Shown here one piece after another: positions 26,135 to 35,553 of a stretch of 64,000 bases of DNA. Numbering within the stretch: position 1 is the stretch's first letter; the number at the start of each line of letters is the position of its first letter. The stretch covers positions 2,668,001-2,732,000 of the forward strand of contig NZ_CP040908.1 of NCBI RefSeq assembly GCF_013488205.1, in the 5' to 3' direction. This stretch comes from Empedobacter falsenii. Its GTDB lineage: Bacteria; Bacteroidota; Bacteroidia; Flavobacteriales; Weeksellaceae. The position numbers and the translations under genes were made by a program. Under the pieces are notes generated by a model that was not told the DNA's origin, ran no database searches, and saw only the letters and a list, made by a program, of their open reading frames with translations.

Positions 26135-27439
26135 TTACTTATTCATTAAATCTTCGATTTCTTCTGCTTCTAACGGAATATTTTGCATCAAGTTGAAAGG
26201 TTTTCCTTCTTTCTGAATTACATAATCATCTTCCAAACGAATTCCAAAACCTTCTGCTGGAATATAGAATCCTGGCTCGTTTGTGAAAACCATTCCAGCC
26301 ACAAAATCATCAGTCAATAAACCATAATCATGTGTATCTAATCCCATATGATGAGACGTTCCATGCATCATGTATTTTTTGTAAGCTGGCCAAGCTGGAT
26401 CTTCGTTTTGTACATCTGCTTTATCCAACAAACCTAAACCTAACAATTCAGAAGTATAAACTTTTCCTAATTCTTCGTGGTATTTGTACCAATTATTCCC
26501 AGGAACTAACATCGTTTCCGCTTCTTTTTTACAACGTAAAACTGCATCATAAACTTCGCGTTGGCGTTTTGTATATTTTCCATTAACTGGAATTGTACGT
26601 GACATATCTGATGAATAATTTGCATATTCAGCTGCAACATCAAACAAAATCAAATCACCGTCTTTACATTCTTGATTATTTTGAATATAATGCAACACAT
26701 TTGCATTATTTCCAGACGCAATAATTGGCGTGTATGCAAAACCTTTTGAACGATTACGAAGAAATTCGTGAACAAACTCAGCTTCGATTTCGAATTCCCA
26801 AACTCCAGGTTTTACGAAATTTAAAATACGACGAAAACCTTTTTCTGTGATATCACACGCTTGTTGAATCAATTGAATTTCTTCTGGTTCTTTTACAGAA
26901 CGTAAACGTTGCAAAATAGGATTTGAACGTAAATAAGTATGTCCAGGATAATCTACTTTCAATTGTTTTACAAAACGATCTTCGCGCGTTTCTACTTGAG
27001 GTGCTTCTGTTACGCGATAATGCTCATTTTTATTTACATAAACATTATCTGCTTCTACCATCAATTTGCGCAAAACATTTGGTAAATCTTGTAACCAAAG
27101 TACAGTTTTGATTCCAGAAACTTCTGTTGCTTGAGCTTTTGATAATTTTTCTCCTTCCCAAACTGCAATATGATCGTTTGTTTCACGAACAAATAATACT
27201 TCCTTATATTTAGGATCGTAAGCGTCAGGAAAAATTAATAAGATAGATTCTTCTTGATCAACTCCAGATAAATAAAAAATATCACGATGTTGTGCAAACG
27301 GTAACGTAGAATCTGAAGAAATTGGATAAATATCGTTAGAATTGAAAATAGCAAGAGAACGAGGTTTCATTGCTTTTACAAATTTCGCTCTGTTCTTTAC
27401 GAATAACTCGCTTGGAATAGGATTGTATTTTGTTGTCAT
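26135..27439 (-). CDS. pepP: Aminopeptidase P family protein (Xaa-Pro aminopeptidase)
   Basis: 434 residues. A creatinase-like N-terminal domain (about 1-180, with FYLSGVDQEESILLIF) is followed by the pita-bread metallopeptidase domain. The five metal ligands can be placed: D267 (LFDVAAEY), D278 (SSDMSRT), H363 (TSHHMGLDTHD), E388 (TNEPGFYI) and E403 (IRLEDDYV). It removes an N-terminal residue preceding proline, in the cytoplasm. A predicted promoter and, before the start codon, a strong terminator lie upstream, so expression may depend on read-through or on a second promoter. Confidence 0.93.
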   Translation of the reverse strand: MTTKYNPIPSELFVKNRAKFVKAMKPRSLAIFNSNDIYPISSDSTLPFAQHRDIFYLSGVDQEESILLIFPDAYDPKYKEVLFVRETNDHIAVWEGEKLSKAQATEVSGIKTVLWLQDLPNVLRKLMVEADNVYVNKNEHYRVTEAPQVETREDRFVKQLKVDYPGHTYLRSNPILQRLRSVKEPEEIQLIQQACDITEKGFRRILNFVKPGVWEFEIEAEFVHEFLRNRSKGFAYTPIIASGNNANVLHYIQNNQECKDGDLILFDVAAEYANYSSDMSRTIPVNGKYTKRQREVYDAVLRCKKEAETMLVPGNNWYKYHEELGKVYTSELLGLGLLDKADVQNEDPAWPAYKKYMMHGTSHHMGLDTHDYGLLTDDFVAGMVFTNEPGFYIPAEGFGIRLEDDYVIQKEGKPFNLMQNIPLEAEEIEDLMNK

Positions 27440-27487
27440 AAAATTTTACATTAATTATTATGACCAAATTTAAGAAGATGTTTTTAG

Positions 27488-27567
27488 AAAAAAAAGGAAA
27501 ACCCTCGCAGAAACGAGGGTTTTAACCTTAACCAACCTAAACCTATGAAAAAGCCATTAGCCTTTTA
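27488..27567 (-). ncRNA. Predicted small RNA or attenuated leader before pepP
   Basis: On the minus strand a consensus promoter (TTTG 27604-27601, 19 bp, TACATTTG 27581-27574) should start transcription near 27567. About 45-70 nt later comes a 10-bp hairpin (AAAACCCTCG / CGAGGGTTTT, 27523-27498, loop TTTCTG) followed by CC and eight T. This predicts an RNA of about 80 nt ending well before the pepP ATG at 27439. The stretch between holds GGTT repeats (GGTTTAGGTTGGTTAAGGTT) and no credible reading frame. It is either an independent small RNA or an attenuator of pepP. Not matched to a known family. Confidence 0.45.
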
Positions 27568-27573
27568 TGTTGA

Positions 27574-27604
27574 CAAATGTAAGCTACTTTTTTTAAACTG
27601 CAAA
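27574..27604 (-). promoter_or_regulatory. Promoter of the predicted small RNA/pepP leader
   Basis: TTTG-19 bp-TACATTTG on the minus strand, a full match to the Bacteroidota consensus. Confidence 0.6.
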
Positions 27605-27700
27605 TTTTTTTTTAAAAAAGTCAATATTTTTTTAACGTCAATATGATAAAACGATAATATTCAACAAATAAGCTATCTATAAAAATTCAATAATTATTCA

Positions 27701-27733
27701 TTTGCGATATTCAAATAATTATTCTTATATTTG
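27701..27733 (+). promoter_or_regulatory. Promoter of rpsF-rpsR-rplI
   Basis: TTTG (27701-27704), 21 bp, TATATTTG (27726-27733), about 45 bp before rpsF. A textbook Bacteroidota promoter. Confidence 0.8.
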
Positions 27734-27777
27734 CACCTCGAATTTTAGTATAAATAATAACTTAAAAGAAGTTAAAA

Positions 27778-28125
27778 ATGACACATTACGAAACTGTTTT
27801 CATTTTGACTCCCGTTCTATCTGATTCTCAGGTAGAGGAAGCAGTTAATAAATTCAATGACTTTGTTACTGCTAACGGTGGTGAAATCGTAGCAAAAGAG
27901 AACTGGGGCTTAAAAAAATTAGCTTACCCAATTCAAAACAAAAGAAATGGATTCTACCACTTAGTAGAATTTAAATCAGACAATAACGAGTTAGTTTCTC
28001 AATTAGAAGTTGCTTACAAACGTGATGAGCGTGTAATCCGTTTCTTAACTGTGAAATTAGACAAACACGGTATGGACTGGGCAGAAAAACGTAGAACAAA
28101 ATTAAAGTCTAACTCTAACAAATAA
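27778..28125 (+). CDS. rpsF: 30S ribosomal protein S6
   Basis: 115 residues. S6 binds the central domain of 16S rRNA together with S18, whose gene follows. The family start [16 protein letters not shown], the segment [25 protein letters not shown] and [16 protein letters not shown] are all present. It is first gene of a three-gene operon with S18 and L9, with 8 bp to rpsR. Confidence 0.97.
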   Translation: MTHYETVFILTPVLSDSQVEEAVNKFNDFVTANGGEIVAKENWGLKKLAYPIQNKRNGFYHLVEFKSDNNELVSQLEVAYKRDERVIRFLTVKLDKHGMDWAEKRRTKLKSNSNK

Positions 28126-28133
28126 GCAAAGCT

Positions 28134-28436
28134 ATGGCAATTGACGATTTAGCAAAAAAAGCAGCTGGAGGTAGCGAATCAGAAATCCGTTATTTATCTC
28201 CTTTAGATATCGAAACACAATCAAACTCAAAATATTGTCGTTTCAAAAAATTTGGAATCAAATACGTTGACTATAAAGACGCTGATTTCTTAATTCAATT
28301 CGTGAATGAGCAAGGTAAAATTTTACCTCGTCGTTACACAGGAACATCTTTAAAATACCAAAGAAAAGTTTCTAAAGCGATCAAAAGAGCTCGTCACTTA
28401 GCATTAATGCCATTTATTGGTGATCAATTAAAATAA
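28134..28436 (+). CDS. rpsR: 30S ribosomal protein S18
   Basis: 100 residues, slightly longer than the roughly 75 of E. coli because of an N-terminal extension ([20 protein letters not shown]). The core has [47 protein letters not shown], the S18 signature. It partners S6. It is the middle gene of the operon, with 21 bp to rplI. Confidence 0.97.
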   Translation: MAIDDLAKKAAGGSESEIRYLSPLDIETQSNSKYCRFKKFGIKYVDYKDADFLIQFVNEQGKILPRRYTGTSLKYQRKVSKAIKRARHLALMPFIGDQLK

Positions 28437-28457
28437 TAACCTAAATATTAAAATATC

Positions 28458-29108
28458 ATGAACGTAATTTTAAGACAAGATGTAGAAGGTTTAGGTTTTG
28501 AATTTGAAGTTGTTTCAGTAAAACCTGGATACGCACGTAACTTCTTAATCCCTCGTGGATTAGCATCAGTTGCAACTCCAAAAAATGTACAAGAATTAAA
28601 TGAAGTTTTAGACGCTCGTAAAGCAGAAGAAGCTACATTAATCTCTGCAGCGAAAGAAAAAGCGGCTAAATTAGATGGTTTAGTTGTTAAAATCGACGCT
28701 AAAGTTGGTTCTGGAGACAAATTATTTGGATCTATCAACAATGCAGATTTAGCAGAAGCTTTAGTAAAAGCTGGTGTTGAAATCGAGAAGAAAAACATTA
28801 GAATCCCTGGAAATACTATTAAACGTTTAGGAAAATACGAAGCTAAAGTTCGTTTCCACAGAGATGTTGAAGTAGATTTCGGATTTGAAATTGTACCAGA
28901 TGCTGCATCTATCAAAGCTGCTGAAGAAGCTGCTAAAACTAGAGCAGAATTAGCTAAATTAGATGCTCAAAAAGCAGCTAATGCTACTAAAGAAGAAGGT
29001 TCTTTCTTCAACTATGATAACCCAATTTACGCTAACGACAAGAAAGCGAAAAAAGAGGAAGTATCTGAAGAAGTTGCTACAGAAGAAACTCCATCTACAG
29101 AAGAATAA
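28458..29108 (+). CDS. rplI: 50S ribosomal protein L9 with C-terminal extension
   Basis: 216 residues. The normal L9 occupies about 1-150: N-terminal domain MNVILRQDVEGLGFEFEVVSVKPGYARNFLIPRGLA, a connecting helix rich in Ala/Lys/Glu, and the C-terminal domain with GSGDKLFGSINNADLAEAL and IRIPGNTIKRLGKYEAKVRFH. About 65 further residues follow: an Ala/Lys/Glu helix, then GSFFNYDNPIYAND, then a very acidic Glu/Thr tail. The extra tail is longer than in most bacteria. L9 sits at the L1-stalk base and affects reading-frame maintenance. Confidence 0.95.
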   Translation: MNVILRQDVEGLGFEFEVVSVKPGYARNFLIPRGLASVATPKNVQELNEVLDARKAEEATLISAAKEKAAKLDGLVVKIDAKVGSGDKLFGSINNADLAEALVKAGVEIEKKNIRIPGNTIKRLGKYEAKVRFHRDVEVDFGFEIVPDAASIKAAEEAAKTRAELAKLDAQKAANATKEEGSFFNYDNPIYANDKKAKKEEVSEEVATEETPSTEE

Positions 29109-29127
29109 TTATTATTCAACATATATA

Positions 29128-29158
29128 AAAAAACCTCGCAGTTTGCGAGGTTTTTTTT
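29128..29158. terminator. Terminator of the rpsF operon
   Basis: The stem AAAACCTCGC / GCGAGGTTTT with a following T8 run. It also serves the convergent DUF5694 gene. Confidence 0.87.
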
Positions 29159-29164
29159 ATGTTT

Positions 29165-29989
29165 TTATTTTAGATAATCTAACGTATTTACTTCTTTAAA
29201 CTTTGGCGAACGTCGTAAGAAATCTTTGAAGAAAGCCGTATGTGTAGCTCCCATTAATACAAAAATACGATCGTCTTTTGTAATTGGCACATTGTTCATA
29301 TTCGCAAACATCCACAAATTTCTTTCATAAAACTTTGCCGCTTGCTCCGCTCCCAATGGATAACCATTTACAGAAACAGTTGTTAATAAATCTGCATTAA
29401 CTGCAACCGAAAAATCTAAAAATTCTGGTTGATTATAGTATTGCAATAACTCTTTTAATTTTACATCTTTTTTTGTTACTCCATTTTTTGATTCATTATT
29501 TCGGAACATTTCGATGTATTTTTTGAATGTAATCGAATCATCTTGCTCTTTCAACAAATCACCAAGCATATAAAGATAATCTTCTTGATAATTAATTCCA
29601 TAAATTTTCTTCGATCCGCTTAATCTCCCAACTTCATAAGCCAATAACTCAACTTCGTTTGGATTTTCAAACTTCATTTTAGGATTAAGTAAATAATCTT
29701 GAAAAAGTTTATTCAACATTTTATTGCGAGAAGGATTTTGTTCAACTAAAATAATTGTAGGTTTAAAAGCCGCAATCTGCTTCGCTATTTCATGTATTTG
29801 ACGAACATTATCTTGATTATTCTCATCAAATTCAGTCGTACTTGCATCTGGCGTATATCCCATGTGAAAAGTTCCCATATTAAGAACTGGAATAGCATCA
29901 TCAAATTTTGTTTGAAATTGATATTTTGTTTGAGCAGATAAATTCATAGTACCAATAAATGTAGCAATTGCAATAAATAAGTTTTTCAT
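29165..29989 (-). CDS. Secreted DUF5694-like protein
   Basis: 274 residues with a Sec signal (cleavage near NLSAQ, about residue 20). The mature part matches the DUF5694 layout: IPVLNMGTFHMG with a conserved His, PTIILVEQNPS, a central helical section, and a late LMGATHTAFFKDFL with a second His. The two His-containing motifs resemble the TraB/ChaN type of haem or metal-binding fold, an inference. It is divergent from a LytS/LytTR system and has paired 21-bp-spaced repeats in front, so it is a good candidate target of that system. Confidence 0.7.
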   Translation of the reverse strand: MKNLFIAIATFIGTMNLSAQTKYQFQTKFDDAIPVLNMGTFHMGYTPDASTTEFDENNQDNVRQIHEIAKQIAAFKPTIILVEQNPSRNKMLNKLFQDYLLNPKMKFENPNEVELLAYEVGRLSGSKKIYGINYQEDYLYMLGDLLKEQDDSITFKKYIEMFRNNESKNGVTKKDVKLKELLQYYNQPEFLDFSVAVNADLLTTVSVNGYPLGAEQAAKFYERNLWMFANMNNVPITKDDRIFVLMGATHTAFFKDFLRRSPKFKEVNTLDYLK

Positions 29990-30013
29990 TTGAGTTAATT
30001 TTTAATTATGATT

Positions 30014-30077
30014 CAAATTTCTGTGATTCTGAAAAAATTGACTTCTATTTATCGACTAACCCATTTGATTTATCGAC
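30014..30077 (-). promoter_or_regulatory. Predicted LytTR operator of the second system: paired direct repeats
   Basis: ATTTATCGAC occurs at 30047-30056 and again at 30068-30077, exactly 21 bp apart. GAAATTTG (30021-30014, minus strand), one base from TAnnTTTG, lies about 25 bp nearer the DUF5694 gene. Spacing and placement match the repeat pair before the other LytS system (18737-18768), although the sequences differ beyond TTTAT. Confidence 0.5.
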
Positions 30078-30131
30078 GAATCACTTCACTTTTATGTAGA
30101 AAAGAATCTAATTTTACAAAAAACAAAAACA

Positions 30132-31199
30132 ATGGAGCGTGATAAAAAAAATTTAAGTTTCTCGAAACAAAAAAGTATACTTATACTTTTAGGGTTCTGG
30201 CTTATTTACATTCTGTTTGACTACATAACAATTGGATTAGTAAATCTAACTAACGGAAATTCATTTTTTGAAGCAATTAACTTATTTGCATCAACAATGT
30301 ATATTGTTCAGTTAATTACAATTTTTATTATCTATTTTTTTATTGCCCCCTATTTTCTAAAAAATATCAATTGGAAATCGATATTATTCTCTATAATATG
30401 TTCCTTTACAACATTCATTATTGTTCGTTATTTTATTGAGCAAATTATTACAGATTTTTTGTTTCACAAAGTCAATTATTTTGAAGGAACAACGATTAGT
30501 TTTTACATTTACGACAATTTACATTATGGTTCTTTTATCGTTTTTTCGTCACTTTTTTTATGGATGACATTCCACTCAATCCATACACTAAAACAAAATA
30601 ACATTATCGAGAAAGAGAAAAAAGAAGCTGAAATCAATTTTCTGAAATCTCAAATTAATCCTCATTTTTTATTTAATACCCTTAATAATATTTATAGTTT
30701 GGTGAGTGTAAATTCTCCTCATTCGTTAAAAGCTATCGAAAATTTGAGTGCAATTATGCGTTTTACAACCTACGAAACCAATAAAGATAAAATAGAAATT
30801 GAACGAGAAATTGATTACATCAATCAATACTTAGATTTGGAGCAGATTCGTTATGGAGAGAAATTTTATGTCGAAAAAGAATTTTTGATCGAGAATTCTA
30901 AAAAATTAATTCATCCATATATTATTTCGCCTTTAATCGAAAATGCAATAAAACATGGTGTTGTAAAAGACATTAATCATCCAATTAAAATCAATTTAAA
31001 AACCAATTCTGAATACCTTGAGATTTCCGTTTCAAATAAAATTAATCAACATCAAAAAGATGAAACTTCAGGAATTGGATTAACAAATTTGAAAAAAAGA
31101 TTGAATTATTATTTCGGAAATAATTATAGTTTCGAGATTAAAAACGATTATGAAACCTTTCATATTTACCTAAAAATTCCATTAAATGACGAAAATTAA
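30132..31199 (+). CDS. LytS-family sensor histidine kinase
   Basis: 355 residues. Four hydrophobic segments lie at about 14-36, 50-75, 83-105 and 132-150, then a short coiled linker (NNIIEKEKKEAEINFLK). The His_kinase domain has H178 in QINPHFLFN, NLSAIMRFTTYET, QYLDLEQIRYGEKF, the N box LIENAIKHG, and GIGLTNLKKRLNYYFG. It is similar in plan to the sensor at 18873-19952 but only distantly related in the membrane part. Its end overlaps the regulator by 14 bp. Confidence 0.9.
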   Translation: MERDKKNLSFSKQKSILILLGFWLIYILFDYITIGLVNLTNGNSFFEAINLFASTMYIVQLITIFIIYFFIAPYFLKNINWKSILFSIICSFTTFIIVRYFIEQIITDFLFHKVNYFEGTTISFYIYDNLHYGSFIVFSSLFLWMTFHSIHTLKQNNIIEKEKKEAEINFLKSQINPHFLFNTLNNIYSLVSVNSPHSLKAIENLSAIMRFTTYETNKDKIEIEREIDYINQYLDLEQIRYGEKFYVEKEFLIENSKKLIHPYIISPLIENAIKHGVVKDINHPIKINLKTNSEYLEISVSNKINQHQKDETSGIGLTNLKKRLNYYFGNNYSFEIKNDYETFHIYLKIPLNDEN

Positions 31200-31866
31200 G
31201 TGTATTATTTTAGACGATGAACCTTTGGCTGTTGAATTATTAAAAAAACACGCTTCTGAAAATGAAAATTTAATTGTTTCACTTGCTACAACTGAAGTTT
31301 TTGAAGCAATTGATTTTCTCAAAAATAATAAAGTTGATCTTATTTTCACAGATATTCAAATGCCCGAATTAACAGGAATTCAATTGATGAAAATCCTTGA
31401 TCATTCTCAGAAATTTATTGTTACAACTGCTTATCAAGATTATGCTTTAGAAAGTTTTAATTTTCATGTGGTTGATTATTTATTGAAACCTATTACGAAA
31501 GATCGTTTTGATTCGTCAGTAAAAAAGTATGTTGATTTTTTTCAAACGACATCAACTAAAAATCAATCGACTTATTTGTTTGTAAAAGCAGATGGAAAGC
31601 AAGTGAAAATTAATTTTTCGGACTTAATTTATATTGAAGGCTTGAAAGATTATATTCGAATTCATACTAAAACTGAAAAATTATTAGTCTTAGAAACTAT
31701 GAAATCTTTCGAAGAAAAATTACCAAATCATTTCAAGAGAATTCATCGTTCGTATATCATCAATCTTGATTTTTTAACTTCAATAGATGGTAATTCTGTT
31801 TATCTCAATCAGAAAATTGTACCAATTGGAGAAACATACAGAAAAGAAATGAAGGATTTTGGCTAA
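31186..31866 (+). CDS. LytTR-family response regulator
   Basis: 226 residues. The receiver domain has DDE at 10-12, phospho-acceptor D56 in IFTDIQMP, the switch Thr in VTTAYQ and Lys in YLLKPIT. The LytTR DNA-binding domain (about 125-226) contains LFVKADGKQVKINFSDLIYIEG, DYIRIHT, FKRIHRSYIIN and PIGETYRKE. The 14-bp overlap with the sensor gene shows a coupled two-component pair. It probably binds the repeats at 30047-30077. Confidence 0.92.
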   Translation: MTKIKCIILDDEPLAVELLKKHASENENLIVSLATTEVFEAIDFLKNNKVDLIFTDIQMPELTGIQLMKILDHSQKFIVTTAYQDYALESFNFHVVDYLLKPITKDRFDSSVKKYVDFFQTTSTKNQSTYLFVKADGKQVKINFSDLIYIEGLKDYIRIHTKTEKLLVLETMKSFEEKLPNHFKRIHRSYIINLDFLTSIDGNSVYLNQKIVPIGETYRKEMKDFG

Positions 31867-31878
31867 AAGCGTTAAGCA

Positions 31879-31917
31879 AAACAAAAAACTCCAACTTTAA
31901 AAGTTGGAGTTTTTGTT
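31879..31917. terminator. Bidirectional hairpin terminator
   Basis: A stem of about 17 bp (ACAAAAAACTCCAACTT with AAGTTGGAGTTTTTGTT) lies between the regulator gene and the convergent aroC. Confidence 0.87.
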
Positions 31918-31919
31918 AT

Positions 31920-32978
31920 TTATATATTTCTTGTTCGTTGTATCAGCAACATATCAGCCAAAACCATCGCAGCTAAACTTTCTACAATAGGTACGGCTCT
32001 TGGAACAACACAAGGATCGTGACGACCTTTTCCATGCATTTCTACCATTTCGCCATCAGCATTCAACGTCGTTTGTTCTTGCATTAATGTCGCAACTGGC
32101 TTGAAAGCAACTTTGAAATAAATATCCATTCCATTCGAAACTCCACCTTGTATTCCTCCAGAATAATTGGTTTTTGTTGTTCCATCTTGGTTGAATTGAT
32201 CATTCATTTCTGAACCTTTCATTGATGTTGAAGCAAAACCTTCGCCGTACTCAAAACCTTTCACCGCGTTTATCGACATCATTGCTTGCCCTAAACGAGC
32301 ATGCAATTTATCAAAAATTGGTTCACCTAAACCAACTGGCACATTTTGAATAACGCAGGTAACTTCACCACCAATTGTATCACCTTCTTTGCGAATTTCT
32401 TTGATACGATCAATCATTTTTTCTGCCATTTCTAGATCTGGACAACGTACTGCCGTATCTTCAATTTTAGAAAAATCTAATGTAGAATAATCATTATCCA
32501 ACTTCAACTCACCTACTCCGCTTACATAAGCTGTAATATTGATATTTGGAATCACATGTTTTGCAACAGCGCCACCAACAACCCAATTAGCCGTTTCGCG
32601 CGCAGAAGTTCTTCCTCCACCTCTATGATCGCGAACACCATATTTGGTTTCGTATGTAAAATCGGCATGAGAAGGACGAAAAACGCCTTTGATATGATCG
32701 TAATCGTGAGATTTTTGATTATCATTCGGAATAATAAACCCGATAGAAGCACCTGTTGTTTTTCCTTCAAAAATACCTGAAAGAAATTGTACTGTATCTG
32801 GTTCTTTTCGTTGTGTCACAATTGCAGATTGCCCTGGCTTACGACGATCTAATTGCGCTTGTATCCAATCAAAATCTAATTCGATTCCACTAGGAACGCC
32901 ATCAATTACACCTCCAATCGCTACACCATGACTTTCGCCAAAAGTTGAAATTTTAAATAGTCTTCCGAATGTATTCAC
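31920..32978 (-). CDS. aroC: Chorismate synthase
   Basis: 352 residues, the family length. It turns EPSP into chorismate using reduced FMN. Family signatures are present: [18 protein letters not shown] at 14-31, [55 protein letters not shown] with the FMN and substrate residues, and [16 protein letters not shown] near the C-terminus. It starts 22 bp after the KAS III-like gene on the same strand. A shared terminator follows its stop. Confidence 0.96.
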   Translation of the reverse strand: MNTFGRLFKISTFGESHGVAIGGVIDGVPSGIELDFDWIQAQLDRRKPGQSAIVTQRKEPDTVQFLSGIFEGKTTGASIGFIIPNDNQKSHDYDHIKGVFRPSHADFTYETKYGVRDHRGGGRTSARETANWVVGGAVAKHVIPNINITAYVSGVGELKLDNDYSTLDFSKIEDTAVRCPDLEMAEKMIDRIKEIRKEGDTIGGEVTCVIQNVPVGLGEPIFDKLHARLGQAMMSINAVKGFEYGEGFASTSMKGSEMNDQFNQDGTTKTNYSGGIQGGVSNGMDIYFKVAFKPVATLMQEQTTLNADGEMVEMHGKGRHDPCVVPRAVPIVESLAAMVLADMLLIQRTRNI

Positions 32979-33000
32979 AATAGTATATGAGTTTTTGTTT

Positions 33001-34074
33001 TTATTTTTCGAATTGATAAATCACCGCATTAACATTCATTGTAGCTCCAACAGAAGCTAAAATAATTGTATCATTTGCGTGAAATTGATGAGGAGCTAAT
33101 TCTCCTTTTTTGATTAAATCAAACATTGTAGGAACCGTTGCTACAGATGTATTTCCTAAGAATTGAACCGTCATTGGATCAATTTTTTCTGGAACAGCTA
33201 CACCATATAATTTGTATAAACGCTCTATCATCGCATGATCCATTTTTGCATTTGCTTGGTGCAATAAAATTTTATCAATATCAGTAATTGATAAATTTGT
33301 TTCGTCTAACAATTCTTTGATTGCCGGCGGAACATTTTTTAATACGAATTCGTAAACTTTACGACCTTTCATATTAATTGTTTTGATTGAACCTTTATAG
33401 TCTGGATTTGCAGAACGTCCATTTGTCAAGTAAGCCAATTCATCACCTGTATAACTTAAAGTTTCATGATTGATGATTCCATATTTATAGTCAGCTTCTT
33501 TTGCTTCTAAAACAACTGCTCCTGCTCCATCTGCAAAAATCATCGCAGAACGATCATGTGGATCTACAGCACGAGATAACGTATCAGAACCGATTACCAA
33601 AACTTTCTTTGCAATATTTGCTTGAATAAATTGATGTCCTAAAATCAATGATTCTATCCAACCTGGACAACCAAATGTCATATCATAAGGTTTACATTTT
33701 AGGTTTTTGATTCCTAAATTGTGTTTTACTTTTGCCGAAATTGACGGCATAATATCAATTTGATGACCAACAGGATCAATATCTCCAAAGTTGTGTCCAA
33801 CGATTATATAATCTAATTCTTCTGGATTAACGCCAGATTCTTCAATTGCTTTTTTAGCTGCAAAAGTTGCGATATCAGAATTTAATAAATCATCTTCTAC
33901 ATATCTTCTTTCTCTGATTTCTGTAATTTCCTCAAATTTACGCGTAATTTCTTCACCAGTTTTATCCAAACGATTTCCACTTTCGTCATAAAATTCGTGG
34001 TTAACAAAATCTTCGTTCGTAACAATTCTATTTGGTAAATAGTGTCCAGAACCTGTAATTACAGAGTTTATCAT
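33001..34074 (-). CDS. 3-oxoacyl-ACP synthase III family protein (FabH-like)
   Basis: 357 residues from the ATG at 34074. An upstream in-frame extension of 17 residues is AT-rich and not conserved-looking, so [14 protein letters not shown] is taken as the start. The thiolase-fold catalytic triad can be placed: C136 (TFGCPGWIE), H272 ([10 protein letters not shown]) and N308 ([13 protein letters not shown]). It condenses an acyl-CoA starter with malonyl-ACP. At 357 residues, against about 320 for housekeeping FabH, it belongs to the larger KAS III-like group, so it may make a special or branched starter. TAACTTTG (34120-34113, minus) is a -7-like box. Confidence 0.86.
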   Translation of the reverse strand: MINSVITGSGHYLPNRIVTNEDFVNHEFYDESGNRLDKTGEEITRKFEEITEIRERRYVEDDLLNSDIATFAAKKAIEESGVNPEELDYIIVGHNFGDIDPVGHQIDIMPSISAKVKHNLGIKNLKCKPYDMTFGCPGWIESLILGHQFIQANIAKKVLVIGSDTLSRAVDPHDRSAMIFADGAGAVVLEAKEADYKYGIINHETLSYTGDELAYLTNGRSANPDYKGSIKTINMKGRKVYEFVLKNVPPAIKELLDETNLSITDIDKILLHQANAKMDHAMIERLYKLYGVAVPEKIDPMTVQFLGNTSVATVPTMFDLIKKGELAPHQFHANDTIILASVGATMNVNAVIYQFEK

Positions 34075-34197
34075 ATTAATATTGTTCAATTTTAATAAAA
34101 AAATAATAGCGACAAAGTTACACATTTCATTAAAATAGTCATGAAAAATATGTAATAACTCATGCCGAAATTAATAAAGTATAATTAATTTAGCAGC

Positions 34198-34761
34198 ATG
34201 AAAAAAAATCCTTCATTAATTGGTCTTTTAATCGTCTGTGGATTAGCTGCTTTGATCGTTGTTGTTTATAACACTTTTTTGAGCAAAAAAGATGGGTATG
34301 TGATTGACAATCCATCAAACAAAACCTTGACAATCAAAATTAACGATAAAGATTTTACAATTGCACCGCAACAAAATGCAAGAGTAGACCTGAAAAAAGG
34401 AAAAGCGCATATCGTTTATAGTTTTAATAACAAAAATGTAGATACAGTTGTAGATATTACAAGAGCAAATGGTTTTATAAATCCAACGCATCAAGAATAT
34501 TATACATTTACACGACCTTATGGTGTTAGAAAAAACAAAGATTCTATCTTTTTATCAAACAATATTGCAATAGATAACAAGGTTTATCACGGAATTATCG
34601 AAAAATCTTCTCAATTATACATCGAAAACTTTTACTACAACATCGATCAGGATTATCCTAAGATGTTTATAAAAAGTGGCGGAAGCGAGAAAGCAACTGA
34701 TTTATCGAAAATATTTAACAAAGAAGATTTTAAACAATTTTATTTCGAGAATTACGAATAA
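34198..34761 (+). CDS. Hypothetical membrane-anchored protein
   Basis: 187 residues. One uncleaved N-terminal helix (about 6-27, SLIGLLIVCGLAALIVVVYNTF) is followed by a periplasmic-type beta-rich domain (YVIDNPSNKTLTIKINDKDFTIAP, KKGKAHIVYSFNNKNV). There is no recognised family. It lies 25 bp before menG and is probably cotranscribed with menG and porT. Confidence 0.68.
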   Translation: MKKNPSLIGLLIVCGLAALIVVVYNTFLSKKDGYVIDNPSNKTLTIKINDKDFTIAPQQNARVDLKKGKAHIVYSFNNKNVDTVVDITRANGFINPTHQEYYTFTRPYGVRKNKDSIFLSNNIAIDNKVYHGIIEKSSQLYIENFYYNIDQDYPKMFIKSGGSEKATDLSKIFNKEDFKQFYFENYE

Positions 34762-34786
34762 GATTTAGATTTTATAACTTTACAAA

Positions 34787-35527
34787 ATGGCAAATCATCA
34801 ACACGATGCAGTAACTCCTTACGAAGCATCAGATCTAAATAAAAAGAAACAAGTCGAGCAAATGTTCGATAATATTTCGCCAAAATACGATTTATTAAAC
34901 CGTGTTTTATCAATGGGAATAGATATTCAATGGCGAAAAGATGTCATCAAAATGGTAAAAGCTTCTCAACCAAAAACGATTTTAGATATCGCGACTGGAA
35001 CAGGAGATTTAGCGATTATGATGGGTAAAAATATCGATGCAAAAATTACTGGATTAGACTTATCTAACGGAATGTTGGAAGTTGGTCGCAAAAAAGTAAA
35101 AGAAGCTGGATTAGAAAATCGTATCGAAATGGTACAAGGTGATTCGGAAAATTTACCTTTTCCTGATAACACTTTTGACTGTGTAACCGTTTCTTTTGGT
35201 GTTCGTAATTTTGAAAACTTAGAGAAAGGTTTAGCAGAAATTAATCGTGTTTTAAGACCAGGCGGAACTTTTGTTATTTTAGAGTTTTCTTATCCTACAG
35301 CTTTCCCAATGAAACAATTGTACACGTTTTATTCTAAAAATATTTTACCTGCAATTGGTAAAATGGTTTCGAAAGATCAAAGTGCTTATACCTATTTACC
35401 AGATTCAGTTCGTGCTTTTCCACATGGAGAAGAAATGAAAAACATCCTGAAAAGTGTAAAATTTACACAACCTATTGATAAAAAACTTACTTTTGGTATT
35501 GCAAGCATTTATAAGAGTATAAAATAA
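34787..35527 (+). CDS. menG: Demethylmenaquinone methyltransferase
   Basis: 246 residues. A class I SAM methyltransferase of the UbiE/MenG family that makes menaquinone, the only quinone in this class. SAM-binding [10 protein letters not shown] spans 65-74. Family blocks [50 protein letters not shown] and PHGEEM are present. It sits directly before porT, a gene order I associate with Flavobacteriia. Cytoplasmic. Confidence 0.94.
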   Translation: MANHQHDAVTPYEASDLNKKKQVEQMFDNISPKYDLLNRVLSMGIDIQWRKDVIKMVKASQPKTILDIATGTGDLAIMMGKNIDAKITGLDLSNGMLEVGRKKVKEAGLENRIEMVQGDSENLPFPDNTFDCVTVSFGVRNFENLEKGLAEINRVLRPGGTFVILEFSYPTAFPMKQLYTFYSKNILPAIGKMVSKDQSAYTYLPDSVRAFPHGEEMKNILKSVKFTQPIDKKLTFGIASIYKSIK

Positions 35528-35553
35528 AATTGCTTGTTATTCGTTGAAAGTCT

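Noticed and set aside
27546-27647. A short plus-strand frame (MKKPLAFYVDKCKLL...) in the pepP-rpsF gap
   Set aside because: No promoter fits it, it is only 33 codons of T-rich sequence, and the same bases form the predicted minus-strand promoter and leader.
33001-34125. Longer start of the KAS III-like protein at 34125
   Set aside because: The extra 17 residues are hydrophobic AT-rich sequence overlapping the -7 box; [14 protein letters not shown] is the family start.
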